The notes under the pieces: model-generated
Told to the model about the DNA's origin: nothing
Database searches by the model: none
Seen by the model: only the letters and a program-made list of their open reading frames with translations
From: Thermoproteota archaeon
GTDB lineage: Archaea > Thermoproteota > Thermoprotei > Thermoproteales > Thermocladiaceae
Direction: 5' to 3'
Length of the DNA: 43,322 bases
Assembly: GCA_013154355.1 (NCBI GenBank)
Contig: JAADCU010000038.1
Location: 1 to 43,322 of the forward strand
Position numbers and translations under genes: made by a program
Part shown: positions 17,552 through 27,600 of the stretch, piece by piece
How positions within the stretch are numbered: the stretch's first letter is position 1
Layout of the letters: every line of letters starts with the position of its first letter

Positions 17552-19414
17552 TTAGCTTGGTAGTTCTATATCATTTCTCTTCAAGTTCTCTATAACATCA
17601 TCTAGCTCAAGTTTTCTCAGAGTCTCTATACGAGGTATACCATTCTCGTTCCATCCCCTATACTTGTAGTATAGTTGTAGCATCTTATCGTAAGTCTCTC
17701 TATCTATCCTTGCACCTCTCCTAGGTCCCTTGCTAAGTGGCTCGTTAAACCATCTTTCAGGTGGGTAATCATACTCTTTTCTCCAATGTCCAAACTCTCT
17801 GATCCAGTAACATCTTATTACGTTGTATACTCTTTCTGCAATAGTCATCAAGTAGTCTAATGTTATCTCAAGTCCTGTAGCTGCTCTGAGAGCCTTAACA
17901 TAATAGTCGAGGTCTAGTCCAAACTCTACCCACTGTAATCTACAGGTTCCTATACATTCAAATATTCCTCCACGTATGTTCTGCATCCATATTAGCTTCT
18001 GAACCTTCTCTTCTATACTCATGTTAGGATTCTTAAGCTCAATACTTATGAACCATGCATCTTTATGATGAGCACCTATTGGACTTGTAGCATATGCTAA
18101 AGCCATTCCTGGAGCAATGTGACAGTTATATGCTGATACTTCAACATTTTTACAATGCATTGCAAACTTCCTAGCTTCAGGATACTTCTCGATGATCTTT
18201 CCAACACCTTCAGCAAGTAGATCACCTATTCCTCTACGATATACGATCATCTCTATCATCCGTGTAGCGGCTTCAGCATCGCCAAATCTCAGCTCTATTC
18301 CTCCAGTATCTTCTCTAGTTATAAGCTTCTTCTCGTAGAGCTCCATTGCTAGGCCGATCACGTTTCCTAGAGAGATAGTATCAACGCCATACTCATCACT
18401 TAGCTTAACCATGTATGCTACGTGTAGTAGATCATCTATTCCAAGGTTAGCACCAAGCATGGCTACTTGCTCATAGTCAAGCTCTACAATATGTTTACCG
18501 AACCTACACAAGTTACCACATGGTGTTGGACAGGAGTAGCATCCACGTGTTCTATATTTTAGAAACTTCTCCATTACATCTCCAGATATCTTCTCAGCAT
18601 TATCAAAGACTCCTTCCTTAAAGTTCATTACTGGTAGACAACTATTCTCATTACTCCACAATATTGTTAGCATTGTTCCCTGCCCGATCCATGTATTGTA
18701 GAGCTGAGAACTTCTTAAACGATTTACAACATCTTTCAACATATCTATCAGAGAGTCTAGATCGTGAACTGGTATGTCTAGACTACCTCTCACAGCTATA
18801 GCTTTCAACTTCTTCGACCCGAGAACTGCGCCTACTCCTGGCCTACCTCCAGCTCTACCGTAGTCATGTATTATGTTAGCATACTTTACAAGGTTCTCAC
18901 CTGCGGGACCTATACATGCTACTGCACACTCACGTCCATGACGCTCCTTCAAGATGTTCTCACACTGGGTTGTTGTTGTTCCCCATAGATCATCTGCGTC
19001 AAGTATCTCGCATCTACCATCTTCAACATATATGTATACTGGTCTCTCAGACCTACCTTCAATAATTATAGCGTCAAATCCAGCATACTTAAGCATTGGT
19101 CCAAAATATCCTCCAAAGTTACCATCACAGTATCCATTAGACTCTGGAGACTTACATCCAACAACACATTTACCACTACCAGCAACAGGAAGACCTGTCA
19201 ATGGTCCTGTAGCAAATATGACCTTGTTATCAGGACCTAGAGGATCTATCCTAGGATAGGTCTCATCTAGCAGGATCTTAGCTATGAACCCTCTACCACC
19301 AAGAAATCTCCTTATCAGATCCTTACTAGTATCCTCTATCTTGTACTTTCTTCTTGATAGATCTACCCTAAGTATCTTTCCTGTATATCCTCCCTTCACA
19401 TCATGCTGAGACAT
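17552..19414 (-). CDS. aor: Aldehyde ferredoxin oxidoreductase (tungsten-dependent)
   Basis: GGYTGKILRVDLSRRKYKIED...FLGGRGFIAKILLDE; ATGPLTGLPVAGSGK; CYSCPTPCGN; YDYPPERWFNEPL. Confidence 0.95.
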   Translation of the reverse strand: MSQHDVKGGYTGKILRVDLSRRKYKIEDTSKDLIRRFLGGRGFIAKILLDETYPRIDPLGPDNKVIFATGPLTGLPVAGSGKCVVGCKSPESNGYCDGNFGGYFGPMLKYAGFDAIIIEGRSERPVYIYVEDGRCEILDADDLWGTTTTQCENILKERHGRECAVACIGPAGENLVKYANIIHDYGRAGGRPGVGAVLGSKKLKAIAVRGSLDIPVHDLDSLIDMLKDVVNRLRSSQLYNTWIGQGTMLTILWSNENSCLPVMNFKEGVFDNAEKISGDVMEKFLKYRTRGCYSCPTPCGNLCRFGKHIVELDYEQVAMLGANLGIDDLLHVAYMVKLSDEYGVDTISLGNVIGLAMELYEKKLITREDTGGIELRFGDAEAATRMIEMIVYRRGIGDLLAEGVGKIIEKYPEARKFAMHCKNVEVSAYNCHIAPGMALAYATSPIGAHHKDAWFISIELKNPNMSIEEKVQKLIWMQNIRGGIFECIGTCRLQWVEFGLDLDYYVKALRAATGLEITLDYLMTIAERVYNVIRCYWIREFGHWRKEYDYPPERWFNEPLSKGPRRGARIDRETYDKMLQLYYKYRGWNENGIPRIETLRKLELDDVIENLKRNDIELPS

Positions 19415-19808
19415 ACCTTATAGCACCTGTAGGACAGATCTTAACGCATTCCGGGTCTCCACCACATAGATCACATTTGACTGGAACCTTAAGATTCTCT
19501 ATCTTCCTGATAGCTCCATAGGGACAAGCCTTTGCGCAGTCTCCACATCCTGTACATCTCTCCTCTAGTATCTTAACTATTCCATCTTTTACAACTATGG
19601 CATCGTACTCACAGGCACGAGCACAGTATGGTGGATCACAGTGCCTACAGACTCTAGCATCTATCTGTACCTCATCCTTCAATACTGTGAGAACTATCCT
19701 TATCCCTGACTTAGCCATGTTGACGCTACGATAATGCTTATATGAGCATGCTAGCTCGCATAGATGACAACATACACACTTCTCAGTATCTACATCTATT
19801 CTTGGCAC
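19401..19808 (-). CDS. 4Fe-4S ferredoxin (AOR partner, HycB/DMSO-reductase B-like)
   Basis: CVCCHLCELAC, CRHCDPPYCARAC, CTGCGDCAKACPYGAI, CDLCGGDPECVKICPTGAI; start overlaps aor. Confidence 0.93.
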   Translation of the reverse strand: MPRIDVDTEKCVCCHLCELACSYKHYRSVNMAKSGIRIVLTVLKDEVQIDARVCRHCDPPYCARACEYDAIVVKDGIVKILEERCTGCGDCAKACPYGAIRKIENLKVPVKCDLCGGDPECVKICPTGAIRYVSA

Positions 19809-19847
19809 CGATAGACATATATAGCTTCAAGATTTTATAAGTTACTG

Positions 19848-19896
19848 TCAGCACGTGGAATCCTCGTCACGCCTCAGTGTGAATACGCCTCATCAC
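19848..19896 (-). ncRNA. Box C/D sRNA, predicted to target two neighbouring 23S rRNA domain I sites
   Basis: Minus strand: GTGATGA(C)-GGCGTATTCACA-CTGA(D')-GGC-GTGACGA(C')-GGATTCCACGTG-CTGA(D). Guide complements TGTGAATACGCC and CACGTGGAATCC resemble 23S ...ACACGTGG(A/T)ATCCTGT.TGAATA.G.... Confidence 0.93.
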
Positions 19897-19921
19897 GCTA
19901 GTGAGAGTACCATAGTTAGTC

Positions 19922-19929
19922 TTATATAC
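19922..19929. promoter_or_regulatory. Putative shared bidirectional TATA box (rpS6e on +, box C/D sRNA on -)
   Basis: TTATATAC lies about 26-30 nt before the S6e ATG (19959) on + and about 26 nt before the sRNA 5' end (~19900) on -. Confidence 0.55.
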
Positions 19930-19958
19930 CCTCCTAAAGCTAGATCACTCTGCTGAAC

Positions 19959-20420
19959 ATGCCAACCTTCAAGCTTGTGCTAGCAGATCCCCTATCAGGA
20001 AAGTCGAAGCAGCTAGAAGTGAAGGATCCTCACTCACAGAGGTTCATAGGACTGAGGATAGGTGACATAGTTGATGCTTCAATACTTAAAGGAGTTCTCG
20101 ACCTACCTTCAGGATTTAGAATAAAGATAACTGGAGGAAGCGGATACGAGGGAGCACCAATGGTACCATACGTGGAGGGGCCAGTCAAGAAGTACGTTCT
20201 AGCAAGCGGTCCTCCAGGATTTCATCCAAGAAAGAGAGGTGAGAGAAAGAGAAAACTTGTGAGAGGAAACACAATAAATGAGCAGATAGTTCAGATAAAT
20301 GCAGTACTCATATACCCACCAGGCTGGAAGGAAGGTCCAATAATACCTCTAGGAGATAAGGAGCTTAACAAGATAATGGAGAAGCTGAAGGGAGGTCAAG
20401 AACAATCTCAAGAACAGTAA
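19959..20420 (+). CDS. rps6e: 30S ribosomal protein S6e
   Basis: MPTFKLVLADPLSGKSKQLEV...GDIVDASILKGVLDLPSGFRIKITGGSGYEGAPM. Confidence 0.94.
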   Translation: MPTFKLVLADPLSGKSKQLEVKDPHSQRFIGLRIGDIVDASILKGVLDLPSGFRIKITGGSGYEGAPMVPYVEGPVKKYVLASGPPGFHPRKRGERKRKLVRGNTINEQIVQINAVLIYPPGWKEGPIIPLGDKELNKIMEKLKGGQEQSQEQ

Positions 20421-20464
20421 GTCCTAACGATAAGCTTATCTAAACCAAGCTCGAACGTATTAAC

Positions 20465-21715
20465 GTGGTATTTACATCAATTAAACCAGAACTATGCTAC
20501 AGATGTAAGACCTTTAAGCACCTCTGCGGTCTTCCCTACTGTCCTATCAAGGAGCGTCTTAAAGTGATTGTCAAGACATATACTAGAGTTGTCTCAAGCA
20601 GAGAGCTAGCATCCTCCTCACCACCCAGTGGAGTAGTAGGCGAACATGGTTATCCAAAGGTCAGAGTATATGTTGGCGTTGGAGCTGAGAGATCTATAGA
20701 CGTGAAGTTTCTAGAGGATCCTCCACGATGGTGGGAGAGATCTCTCACACTTGAAGATGTCATAAAGTTGAGATCAGAGATGATTAACATAATTAACGAG
20801 GGAAGATACCATGTTAAAGATGTAGATAAACTATATAGCAGAGAGATATCGCTTATCCAGGTCTCGGATAGGCCAGTAGACTGTGAAGTAAGGGTTGATA
20901 AAGTACTTGATAGAAACATAATGTTTGATCTGAAGCTGCTACCATTAAGCATGAGGGTAATAGGAAGTATAAGAGTATCAACTAATCCTCACATAGATCA
21001 TAGGATAGAAAAGATAATTCACGATCACGATCTGAAAGCTAGAGATGCAATAATAGAGCTCTATAGAAATGGGGTAGATATATATAGTATACAGAGAGCT
21101 CTCAGCTTTGGACTATTAGGAACAAGAAGATTTAGAAAGATTGTTCCAACAAGATGGGCAATAACAGCAGTAGATAGAACAGTAACTAGGTATCTCAGAG
21201 AGGAAGTCAAGAAGTTTAGCGAAGTACCAGAGTTCGAACTATACCAGATAGAGTATATGAATAATAGGTTCACAGTAATAGTACTTCCAGGAGACATTAA
21301 GATCAGATGGATAGAGTTCTGGTATCCTAGAGCAGGAATGGAACATAGAGATAATAGACCAGTACTCTCTCTCGAGATAGTAGAAGATCTAAAAGGAGAA
21401 GTTGACACGATGGATGGAGGATTTGAAGCTGCGAGAATGGGCATATTAGAATCACTCTATAAGAGGAGAAGAAAAGGTAAAATAATAATGATAAGAGAAA
21501 TCTTACCAAACTACTATGTTGGAGTTGGAAACTGGCATATTAGAGAAGACATGAGAAGAATATTTGAGCTGAGACCAATAATCAAGACATCAAGTCCTGA
21601 AGAACTTATACGTGAGCTATCACGTGTGTTCAATAATAGTAATATTCTCAACGTAGTGATCGATAGAGTAAGAAGAGAATTATCACAAAAAAGTATCCTA
21701 GAGCTACTATGGTGA
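20465..21715 (+). CDS. Nre-family DNA repair protein (NreA-like)
   Basis: N-term CYRCKTFKHLCGLPYCPI zinc-like motif; SSPPSGVVGEHGYPKVRVYVG; C-terminal QKSILELLW PIP-like tail. Confidence 0.85.
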   Translation: MVFTSIKPELCYRCKTFKHLCGLPYCPIKERLKVIVKTYTRVVSSRELASSSPPSGVVGEHGYPKVRVYVGVGAERSIDVKFLEDPPRWWERSLTLEDVIKLRSEMINIINEGRYHVKDVDKLYSREISLIQVSDRPVDCEVRVDKVLDRNIMFDLKLLPLSMRVIGSIRVSTNPHIDHRIEKIIHDHDLKARDAIIELYRNGVDIYSIQRALSFGLLGTRRFRKIVPTRWAITAVDRTVTRYLREEVKKFSEVPEFELYQIEYMNNRFTVIVLPGDIKIRWIEFWYPRAGMEHRDNRPVLSLEIVEDLKGEVDTMDGGFEAARMGILESLYKRRRKGKIIMIREILPNYYVGVGNWHIREDMRRIFELRPIIKTSSPEELIRELSRVFNNSNILNVVIDRVRRELSQKSILELLW

Positions 21716-22674
21716 AGATACTACATATAGGTAAAAGATCTAGCTCTCTTAGAGAAATAGTGAACATATGTGTGGAAGCTCTCAACAACAATAATATGAT
21801 AGCAATACCTACAGAGACAGTCTACGGTATAGTTGTTCCAGACAGGGGGGACCTCTTCGAGAAATTATGTAGAATAAAGGGTAGACAGGAAAGATTTACT
21901 ATACATGCCTCAGATATTTCTCAGATTGTTGAAAGATATGACCTAGAAGATTATTATATAGAAGTTCTAAAAAAGTTGTTTCCAGGACCTGTAACAGCTG
22001 TAGTAGAGACATTGAAGAGAGAAAAGATAGGTCTAAGAGTACCTGATCATGAGCTAGTGAGAGAGATCTTAAAAAATGTAGGTCCAGTCTTTATGCCAAG
22101 TGCTAATAGGAAAGATAGTCCAAGTCCTATCACTGGTAGAGATGTTCTTGAAGAGCTTTCAAATGATATTGATATGATAATAGATGAAGGATATACTAGA
22201 TATTGCATAGATTCTACAGTAATAGACTTAACAAAGAGACCTCCAGAAGTACTGAGATGTGGTGCTTTTTCCATAGAGAATCTAGAGAAGGTCTTAGATA
22301 TGGATGTTAAGGTTCCTGAGAATATCATACGTTTAGAACCTTTTCCCGTAAAGAAGTATTTGAAGAGTAAGAAGACTATAATATTAAGAAATCTTAAGGA
22401 TATTTCTAAGATTGAAGTTAAGAAGAGAGATACTATAGTGTTATCTACGATCGAGGATTATGAGGAATACTATAAGGTTCTTAATGATTTTTCGACAGTA
22501 TTACTATATGGTTCTAAGAAGGATTGTTTATCAATGTTTAGAGGGGTCTACGAATGCTTTAGAGAGATTGAGAAGTTTTCTCATAGTTGTGTTATAATAA
22601 TTCCTCCAGAGTTGACATATGATACTTTACCAGTTATAGAGAGGTTTCTTAGAGCTGCTGATCTTGTTCTCTAG
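21709..22674 (+). CDS. Sua5/YciO/YrdC threonylcarbamoyl-AMP synthase
   Basis: IAIPTETVYGIVVPD...FPGPVTAVVETLK..IGLRVPDH...MPSANRKDSPSPITGRDV...; C-terminal Sua5 extension. Confidence 0.92.
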   Translation: MVKILHIGKRSSSLREIVNICVEALNNNNMIAIPTETVYGIVVPDRGDLFEKLCRIKGRQERFTIHASDISQIVERYDLEDYYIEVLKKLFPGPVTAVVETLKREKIGLRVPDHELVREILKNVGPVFMPSANRKDSPSPITGRDVLEELSNDIDMIIDEGYTRYCIDSTVIDLTKRPPEVLRCGAFSIENLEKVLDMDVKVPENIIRLEPFPVKKYLKSKKTIILRNLKDISKIEVKKRDTIVLSTIEDYEEYYKVLNDFSTVLLYGSKKDCLSMFRGVYECFREIEKFSHSCVIIIPPELTYDTLPVIERFLRAADLVL

Positions 22675-23391
22675 TCATGTTCTTGGAGGTCCTTGAAGTA
22701 TCCTGTTTAGTTGTGCGAGAAAATCATTTACTATTATCTCAAGGACTTGCTTACTTTTTTCTCTATCTAGTTCTCTAGAGAGTCTTCCTATTACTCCTAT
22801 GTCTGATATCTCCTTTGTCCTATATAATCTTAGTGATCCTTCTCTAACTATGTCTACTATTCTTTCAAATCTTACTAAGTCCTCGCTTATGGACATTATT
22901 AGATATGTCTCTACTATTCCAGCATGTTCTACATATATGTCACCAACTATGTCACGTAGCTTCCTCTTCACTCTCTCGTTAAGTACATAGTAGTGATATG
23001 TCTTGACGCTGTTTCTATAGTTTAAAGTTCTTGTTACTAGATCTAGAATCTCGCAGTTTCCTCCATGACCATTAACTATTACTATTGCTTTTGGAGAACA
23101 TGTCTCTATTATTGACATTACTATGTCCTCTATGTATCTCATGAATGTTCTTGGTAGAACATATATGGTTCCTGGAAAATCTCTATGCTCCATAGAGCAG
23201 GAGTAGTATACTGGAGGTAATATAAGTACAGTATCTTTTAAAATACGTTCAGCAACAGTACACAGATACTGTGAGATTATCGTATCGCAAGTATATGGAA
23301 GATGAGGACCATGCTGCTCAACGCTACCGACAGGTAGAAGAACAAGCTTGTTAGGAACAAAGTCTAGAAGAGTTATTTCTTCCAATCTCAC
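22675..23391 (-). CDS. Creatininase-family amidohydrolase (ArfB/MftE-like)
   Basis: LLPVGSVEQHGPHLPYTCDTII...SMEHRDFPGTIYV...VNGHGGNCEIL...EHAGIVETYLIM. Confidence 0.92.
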   Translation of the reverse strand: MRLEEITLLDFVPNKLVLLPVGSVEQHGPHLPYTCDTIISQYLCTVAERILKDTVLILPPVYYSCSMEHRDFPGTIYVLPRTFMRYIEDIVMSIIETCSPKAIVIVNGHGGNCEILDLVTRTLNYRNSVKTYHYYVLNERVKRKLRDIVGDIYVEHAGIVETYLIMSISEDLVRFERIVDIVREGSLRLYRTKEISDIGVIGRLSRELDREKSKQVLEIIVNDFLAQLNRILQGPPRT

Positions 23392-23549
23392 GTTAAGGAT
23401 TAAGCTCTTCTCTAGGATTTAAGAGAACTACGCTGTGCAGCTTCCTTATCATTCATTTTCTCGTGCTGGGTTTAAGTATGTCTCTTGCTTGCCTACTCTA
23501 GAATGTTTTCCAAGAAGCATACTTTTAAAAGATATGCACATGCTATATC

Positions 23550-23978
23550 ATGATTAGGATAGCAATAGCAACGGACGACGGTAACATAGTATCGAACAAG
23601 ATGTTTACAGTAGCAAGAATGTTCAAGATCTACGACATGGACGAGGAGAAGGGAACTCTCACATATGTAGAGGATAGGCAGAACGCTATGGCAACATCTG
23701 AAAATGCTTCTCAGTTATCAGAAGAGGAGTACTGTAAGCTTCTTCATGAGAAGGTTCTCAATGATGTTAACGTGATAATAGGAACTGTATGCACAAGATT
23801 GACCTACTACTACTTCCTATCCAACAATGTTCAGGTACTATTTGTTGAGAAGGACACACCTGTAACACTTGTGGAAGAGTATCTAAGAAAGGTTGCTGAG
23901 GAGATAAGCAAGGAGTTGAAGGTTAGTGGAGCAGACGAGGCCGACATAGAGGAGCTTGAGGAAGAGGACGAGTACTAG
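23550..23978 (+). CDS. NifX/NifB-type dinitrogenase iron-molybdenum cofactor binding-like protein, acidic tail
   Basis: [31 protein letters not shown]...[27 protein letters not shown]. Confidence 0.65.
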   Translation: MIRIAIATDDGNIVSNKMFTVARMFKIYDMDEEKGTLTYVEDRQNAMATSENASQLSEEEYCKLLHEKVLNDVNVIIGTVCTRLTYYYFLSNNVQVLFVEKDTPVTLVEEYLRKVAEEISKELKVSGADEADIEELEEEDEY

Positions 23979-24982
23979 CTCTCGTAGCCGTACTCTCTTC
24001 TCAGCTCTCTAGCAGCCTTCACAATATTTTTCAATTTCTCCAAAGCTATCTCTCTTGGAAGCCTCTTCAGACCACAGTCAGGGTCTAGATATATCTTCTC
24101 AGGACCTATTATGTCAAGCTTAAGTAATCTATAGACTGCGTCCTTTATCTCCTCCACTGTCTCAACTTTCAGTGAGTGTACATCGACGACGCCATAGCCA
24201 AGCTCCTTATTGTAACTATACTCCTTCAAGTATGGTAGTAGTCTGAAGTTACTGTTCTTGAACTCAAGATCGAACTGATCAACAGGGTAGTCCAGTATGT
24301 ATGGTAGTATTCTTTCTATTCTTCCAAAACATATGTGAACTATCTTCTTACAGTCAAGTCCTTTCAACATTATTTCTAGAGCCTCCTTGAGAAGTTCAGC
24401 CTCTTCTCTCACGGGTCTAGTAGATAAGGCTGGCTCATCAACCTGTACATATTTTGCTCCTCTTTTCACAGCTTCCTCAATCTCTCTACGTAGGGCTCTA
24501 GCTATGTCGAAGATAAGTTCCCTTCTATCTCTATAGTAGAGGTTGAAGCTCCAGTCAAGTATGGTGTATGGTCCAGTTATTATGAACTTTACAGGTCTAC
24601 CATCGCTGACAGATCTAGCATACTCCCAGTCTTCAATTATCATGGGACCTACATACTCTATCTTCGATACTACGATAGGTTTCCTGAAGTAGACGTTATC
24701 AAATATTCTTACCCAGTCACCTATCTCGTAGCCTCTCATTCTCTCTACGAAGAAGACTACCATGTCTTCTCTAGTCTGCTCACCGTCACTAATTATGTCT
24801 ACTCCAGCCGTAATATAGTCCTCAACTACCTTCCTTATGGCTGACCTACATATCTTACGAAACTCTTCCTCACTTATGAGACCTCTCTTCCTCTTCTCAA
24901 TAGCTTCCTGAGCTTCAGGAAACTTAGGATAGCTTCCTACTACGGTAGTTATGAACGCTTTAGGCAGAGTATAATTACTCAT
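23975..24982 (-). CDS. Cobalamin-independent methionine synthase-like (core MetE, catalytic)
   Basis: [15 protein letters not shown]...[13 protein letters not shown]...KKIVHICFG (HxC)...[20 protein letters not shown]. Confidence 0.88.
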   Translation of the reverse strand: MSNYTLPKAFITTVVGSYPKFPEAQEAIEKRKRGLISEEEFRKICRSAIRKVVEDYITAGVDIISDGEQTREDMVVFFVERMRGYEIGDWVRIFDNVYFRKPIVVSKIEYVGPMIIEDWEYARSVSDGRPVKFIITGPYTILDWSFNLYYRDRRELIFDIARALRREIEEAVKRGAKYVQVDEPALSTRPVREEAELLKEALEIMLKGLDCKKIVHICFGRIERILPYILDYPVDQFDLEFKNSNFRLLPYLKEYSYNKELGYGVVDVHSLKVETVEEIKDAVYRLLKLDIIGPEKIYLDPDCGLKRLPREIALEKLKNIVKAARELRREYGYES

Positions 24983-25962
24983 CCTCTCACCTTAACGACC
25001 TCTTCAGAAATCCTTAAACCGTACCTTCCAAGGATCTGAGTCTTCTCTATAGCATATTTCAGAGGTATAAGCTCGAAACCGCACGACGTAGATATACCAT
25101 ATAGATCTCTACCCTCTACACACTCTATAGTTTTCTCGACCAGTTTCTTAACACTCTCATATTCTTCCACTTTTATGTCTCTTGCATCTATCACTCCTAT
25201 ACAGATCTTCGATGATTCTGGACGTACAGTTTTGAGTAGTGAGAGAGCTCTATCCGGATACTCTACGAGGCTAATTGTTAGGGCCTCAACTGGGAGCTCG
25301 ATTACTCTTTTGAAGACGTCCTCCCTAGGTACTCCATAGTATAGTGAAATTATTATCCTACTAAACCTCCTCTTCAACTCTTTGACACACTCCTCAAGAA
25401 TCGACACATGATATGGAGAGGCATCAGGATCTGTTAGAAAAGGCTCATCAAGCTGAAGTATATCAGGTATAGAGTCTCCAAGCTCACTATCAAGCACGTA
25501 TGCTCTAGATATAGAGATAGCTAGCTCTGATCTATCAAGCTCAGTCTTAGACATGAAAGAGAATGTTACAGGTCCTGGAACACTAATCTTAATAGGATAA
25601 TAATGTACAATCCTCTTTAAGATCCTTACACGTTGAGATATTACACATTTCTGAACGTCAGGTTCCTCTACAAATACTGGTATCCTATAGAAGAAGTTAT
25701 TATCGAAGAACCTCAGTAAACCGTCCGCATAGACTCCCCTCCAGGACTCCACGAATGGTCTAAAGATGTCATGATTCTCTATTGCTGGATCCTGTACATA
25801 TGATAGTCCTGCTCCAACCTGTACTCCACATATGTATGCTGTGTCCTCTAATATTGCTAGTCTAGCTTCTTCTATGCTTATTTTTCCCTCATCTAGATCT
25901 CTGATAGCTTTTCTAGTTTTAGCACTTCTAGGATATGCTCCAAGCACGAATATCTTCATCAT
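24979..25962 (-). CDS. MetE N-domain-like/core-MetE paralog lacking the HxC zinc motif
   Basis: [14 protein letters not shown]...[12 protein letters not shown]..., HxC replaced by [20 protein letters not shown] retained; overlaps the downstream MetE start (ATGA). Confidence 0.8.
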   Translation of the reverse strand: MMKIFVLGAYPRSAKTRKAIRDLDEGKISIEEARLAILEDTAYICGVQVGAGLSYVQDPAIENHDIFRPFVESWRGVYADGLLRFFDNNFFYRIPVFVEEPDVQKCVISQRVRILKRIVHYYPIKISVPGPVTFSFMSKTELDRSELAISISRAYVLDSELGDSIPDILQLDEPFLTDPDASPYHVSILEECVKELKRRFSRIIISLYYGVPREDVFKRVIELPVEALTISLVEYPDRALSLLKTVRPESSKICIGVIDARDIKVEEYESVKKLVEKTIECVEGRDLYGISTSCGFELIPLKYAIEKTQILGRYGLRISEEVVKVRG

Positions 25963-25999
25963 ATGATACTAGTCTCGACTAGTATTACAGTATTCTCCT

Positions 26000-27508
26000 C
26001 TAGTACTTCCATGATATCACCTCGTAGAGTGGCTCTCTTGATGGACCTTCCTCAACTATCTTGTAGTATATTGCTCTACAGTAGATACATCCAGGATCGT
26101 CTGCTAATGGATCACCGAAGTATGAGAATGCTCTTGCTCTGCATCCACCACATATGTCTCTGTATTTACATCTTGAACATACCGTTCCTGTAAATGTTCT
26201 CCTATCTCTAAACTTGTTCATGAGATCGTCATACTTCCATATCTCGTAGAAGCTTCTCTCACGAATGTTTCCTCTAGGTATTGGCATGAAGACGCATGGT
26301 GTCACAGTTCCGTCAGGTTCTACAGCGCAGTAAACTCTTCCTGCTCCACATCCACCTATGAACTCTATAGCAGCCTTATAGATACCTAGCTTCAGAGCTG
26401 GTACAAAGTGTGTTGGTGCTGCAAGTTCTCCCTCAGTCTCCTGTAGTATCACTCTACCATACTGTGGTGCTGTAGTAACGATCTCTATCTTTCTCCTCCT
26501 TGTCTCTCTTGCGAGAAGCTTAAGAAATTCCTCACGTTCTTCTGGTGTCAGATCTATCTTATAGTTATCTCTTCCTCTACCTACAGGAACAAAGTTGAAG
26601 AACACTATCCTCCTCACTCCCAGATCCTCTGCAAGGTTTATCATGTTCTCGACATCGTCAATGTTGAACTTAGTCACTGTTGTTGCTATCGCGGTGAAGA
26701 AGCCTTCCTTAACACAGTTCTGTATGCCTCTAACAGTCTTCTCCCATGCACCTGGTACTCCTCTAAACTTGTCATGTATCTCAGGTTTAGAATGATCTAG
26801 GCTAATCTCAACATATCTCATACCTGCCTTCTTCATCTTACGTACGAAGTCCATGTCTGCTAGAGCTATGCCGTTCGTAGCTACTGCTGCATACATTCCT
26901 CTTCTCGATATCTCTGCTACTATGTCTAGAAAGTGTGGGTGAATTGTTGGTTCACCACCACTCAGAGCTACTCCACATACGAACATCTTATCTAGCTCAT
27001 CCACAAGTTTAAGCTTCTCCTCATATGTTAGCTCTCTCACGTTAGCTCCAGCACGCTGATAGCAGTGTATACATCTTAGGTTGCACATGTTTGTAAAGTT
27101 CCAAACTATGAAGAATGGTGCTTCAAATGGTAGAGGAATCGTTAGTCCGTTCAGGGCAATGGTCTTAAATACCAGTATTACTCCTCTCCTTGTTGCTGGA
27201 TCAGCTAGAAGCTCCTTAGCAAACTTATCGTCCGTCCTTAAGAGAGCAAGAGCAAACTTTAACCATCCTGAGAAGACCTCGCTGACGAATCTAGCCATTG
27301 GTGGTAGGCCGCCTCTTATGACGCCGGCAAAGTATGCTAGACATATGTCTAATAGTGGTCTCTTCTCACCGTTGACCTCTACCTCCTTGAGTAGGGATTT
27401 TATTATTCTACGTGTTGCACGATTACCTAGAAATAGTCTGAAGAATGCTAGAACTCCTGATAAGCCATGTTTCTCTCCTTTCTCAATTTCTAAACTGCTC
27501 GCAGACAT
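26000..27508 (-). CDS. Radical SAM/SPASM protein with ~140-aa N-terminal extension
   Basis: NFTNMCNLRCIHCYQRAGA (CxxxCxxC), ALSGGEPTIHP, C-term CGAGRVYCAVEPDGTVTPC...CSRCKYRDICGGCRARAFSYFGDPLADDPGCIY. Confidence 0.9.
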   Translation of the reverse strand: MSASSLEIEKGEKHGLSGVLAFFRLFLGNRATRRIIKSLLKEVEVNGEKRPLLDICLAYFAGVIRGGLPPMARFVSEVFSGWLKFALALLRTDDKFAKELLADPATRRGVILVFKTIALNGLTIPLPFEAPFFIVWNFTNMCNLRCIHCYQRAGANVRELTYEEKLKLVDELDKMFVCGVALSGGEPTIHPHFLDIVAEISRRGMYAAVATNGIALADMDFVRKMKKAGMRYVEISLDHSKPEIHDKFRGVPGAWEKTVRGIQNCVKEGFFTAIATTVTKFNIDDVENMINLAEDLGVRRIVFFNFVPVGRGRDNYKIDLTPEEREEFLKLLARETRRRKIEIVTTAPQYGRVILQETEGELAAPTHFVPALKLGIYKAAIEFIGGCGAGRVYCAVEPDGTVTPCVFMPIPRGNIRERSFYEIWKYDDLMNKFRDRRTFTGTVCSRCKYRDICGGCRARAFSYFGDPLADDPGCIYCRAIYYKIVEEGPSREPLYEVISWKY

Positions 27509-27550
27509 GTATCATATATATGTCATCTAATACATAAACCTGTCAGTATG

Positions 27551-27600
27551 CAAACATCATTCTTGTAGGAATGATAGTTCACGACAAACATCATCCTGCT
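27551..27600. repeat. Pair of imperfect direct repeats CAAACATCATyCTkyT upstream of the radical SAM promoter
   Basis: 27551 CAAACATCATTCTTGT and 27585 CAAACATCATCCTGCT, start-to-start spacing 34 nt. Confidence 0.5.

Noticed and set aside
27545-27600. Possible C/D sRNA on minus strand (two ATGATG motifs, one CTGA)
   Set aside because: C boxes end in T not A, D' unrecognisable, second guide only ~7 nt; better read as direct repeats.
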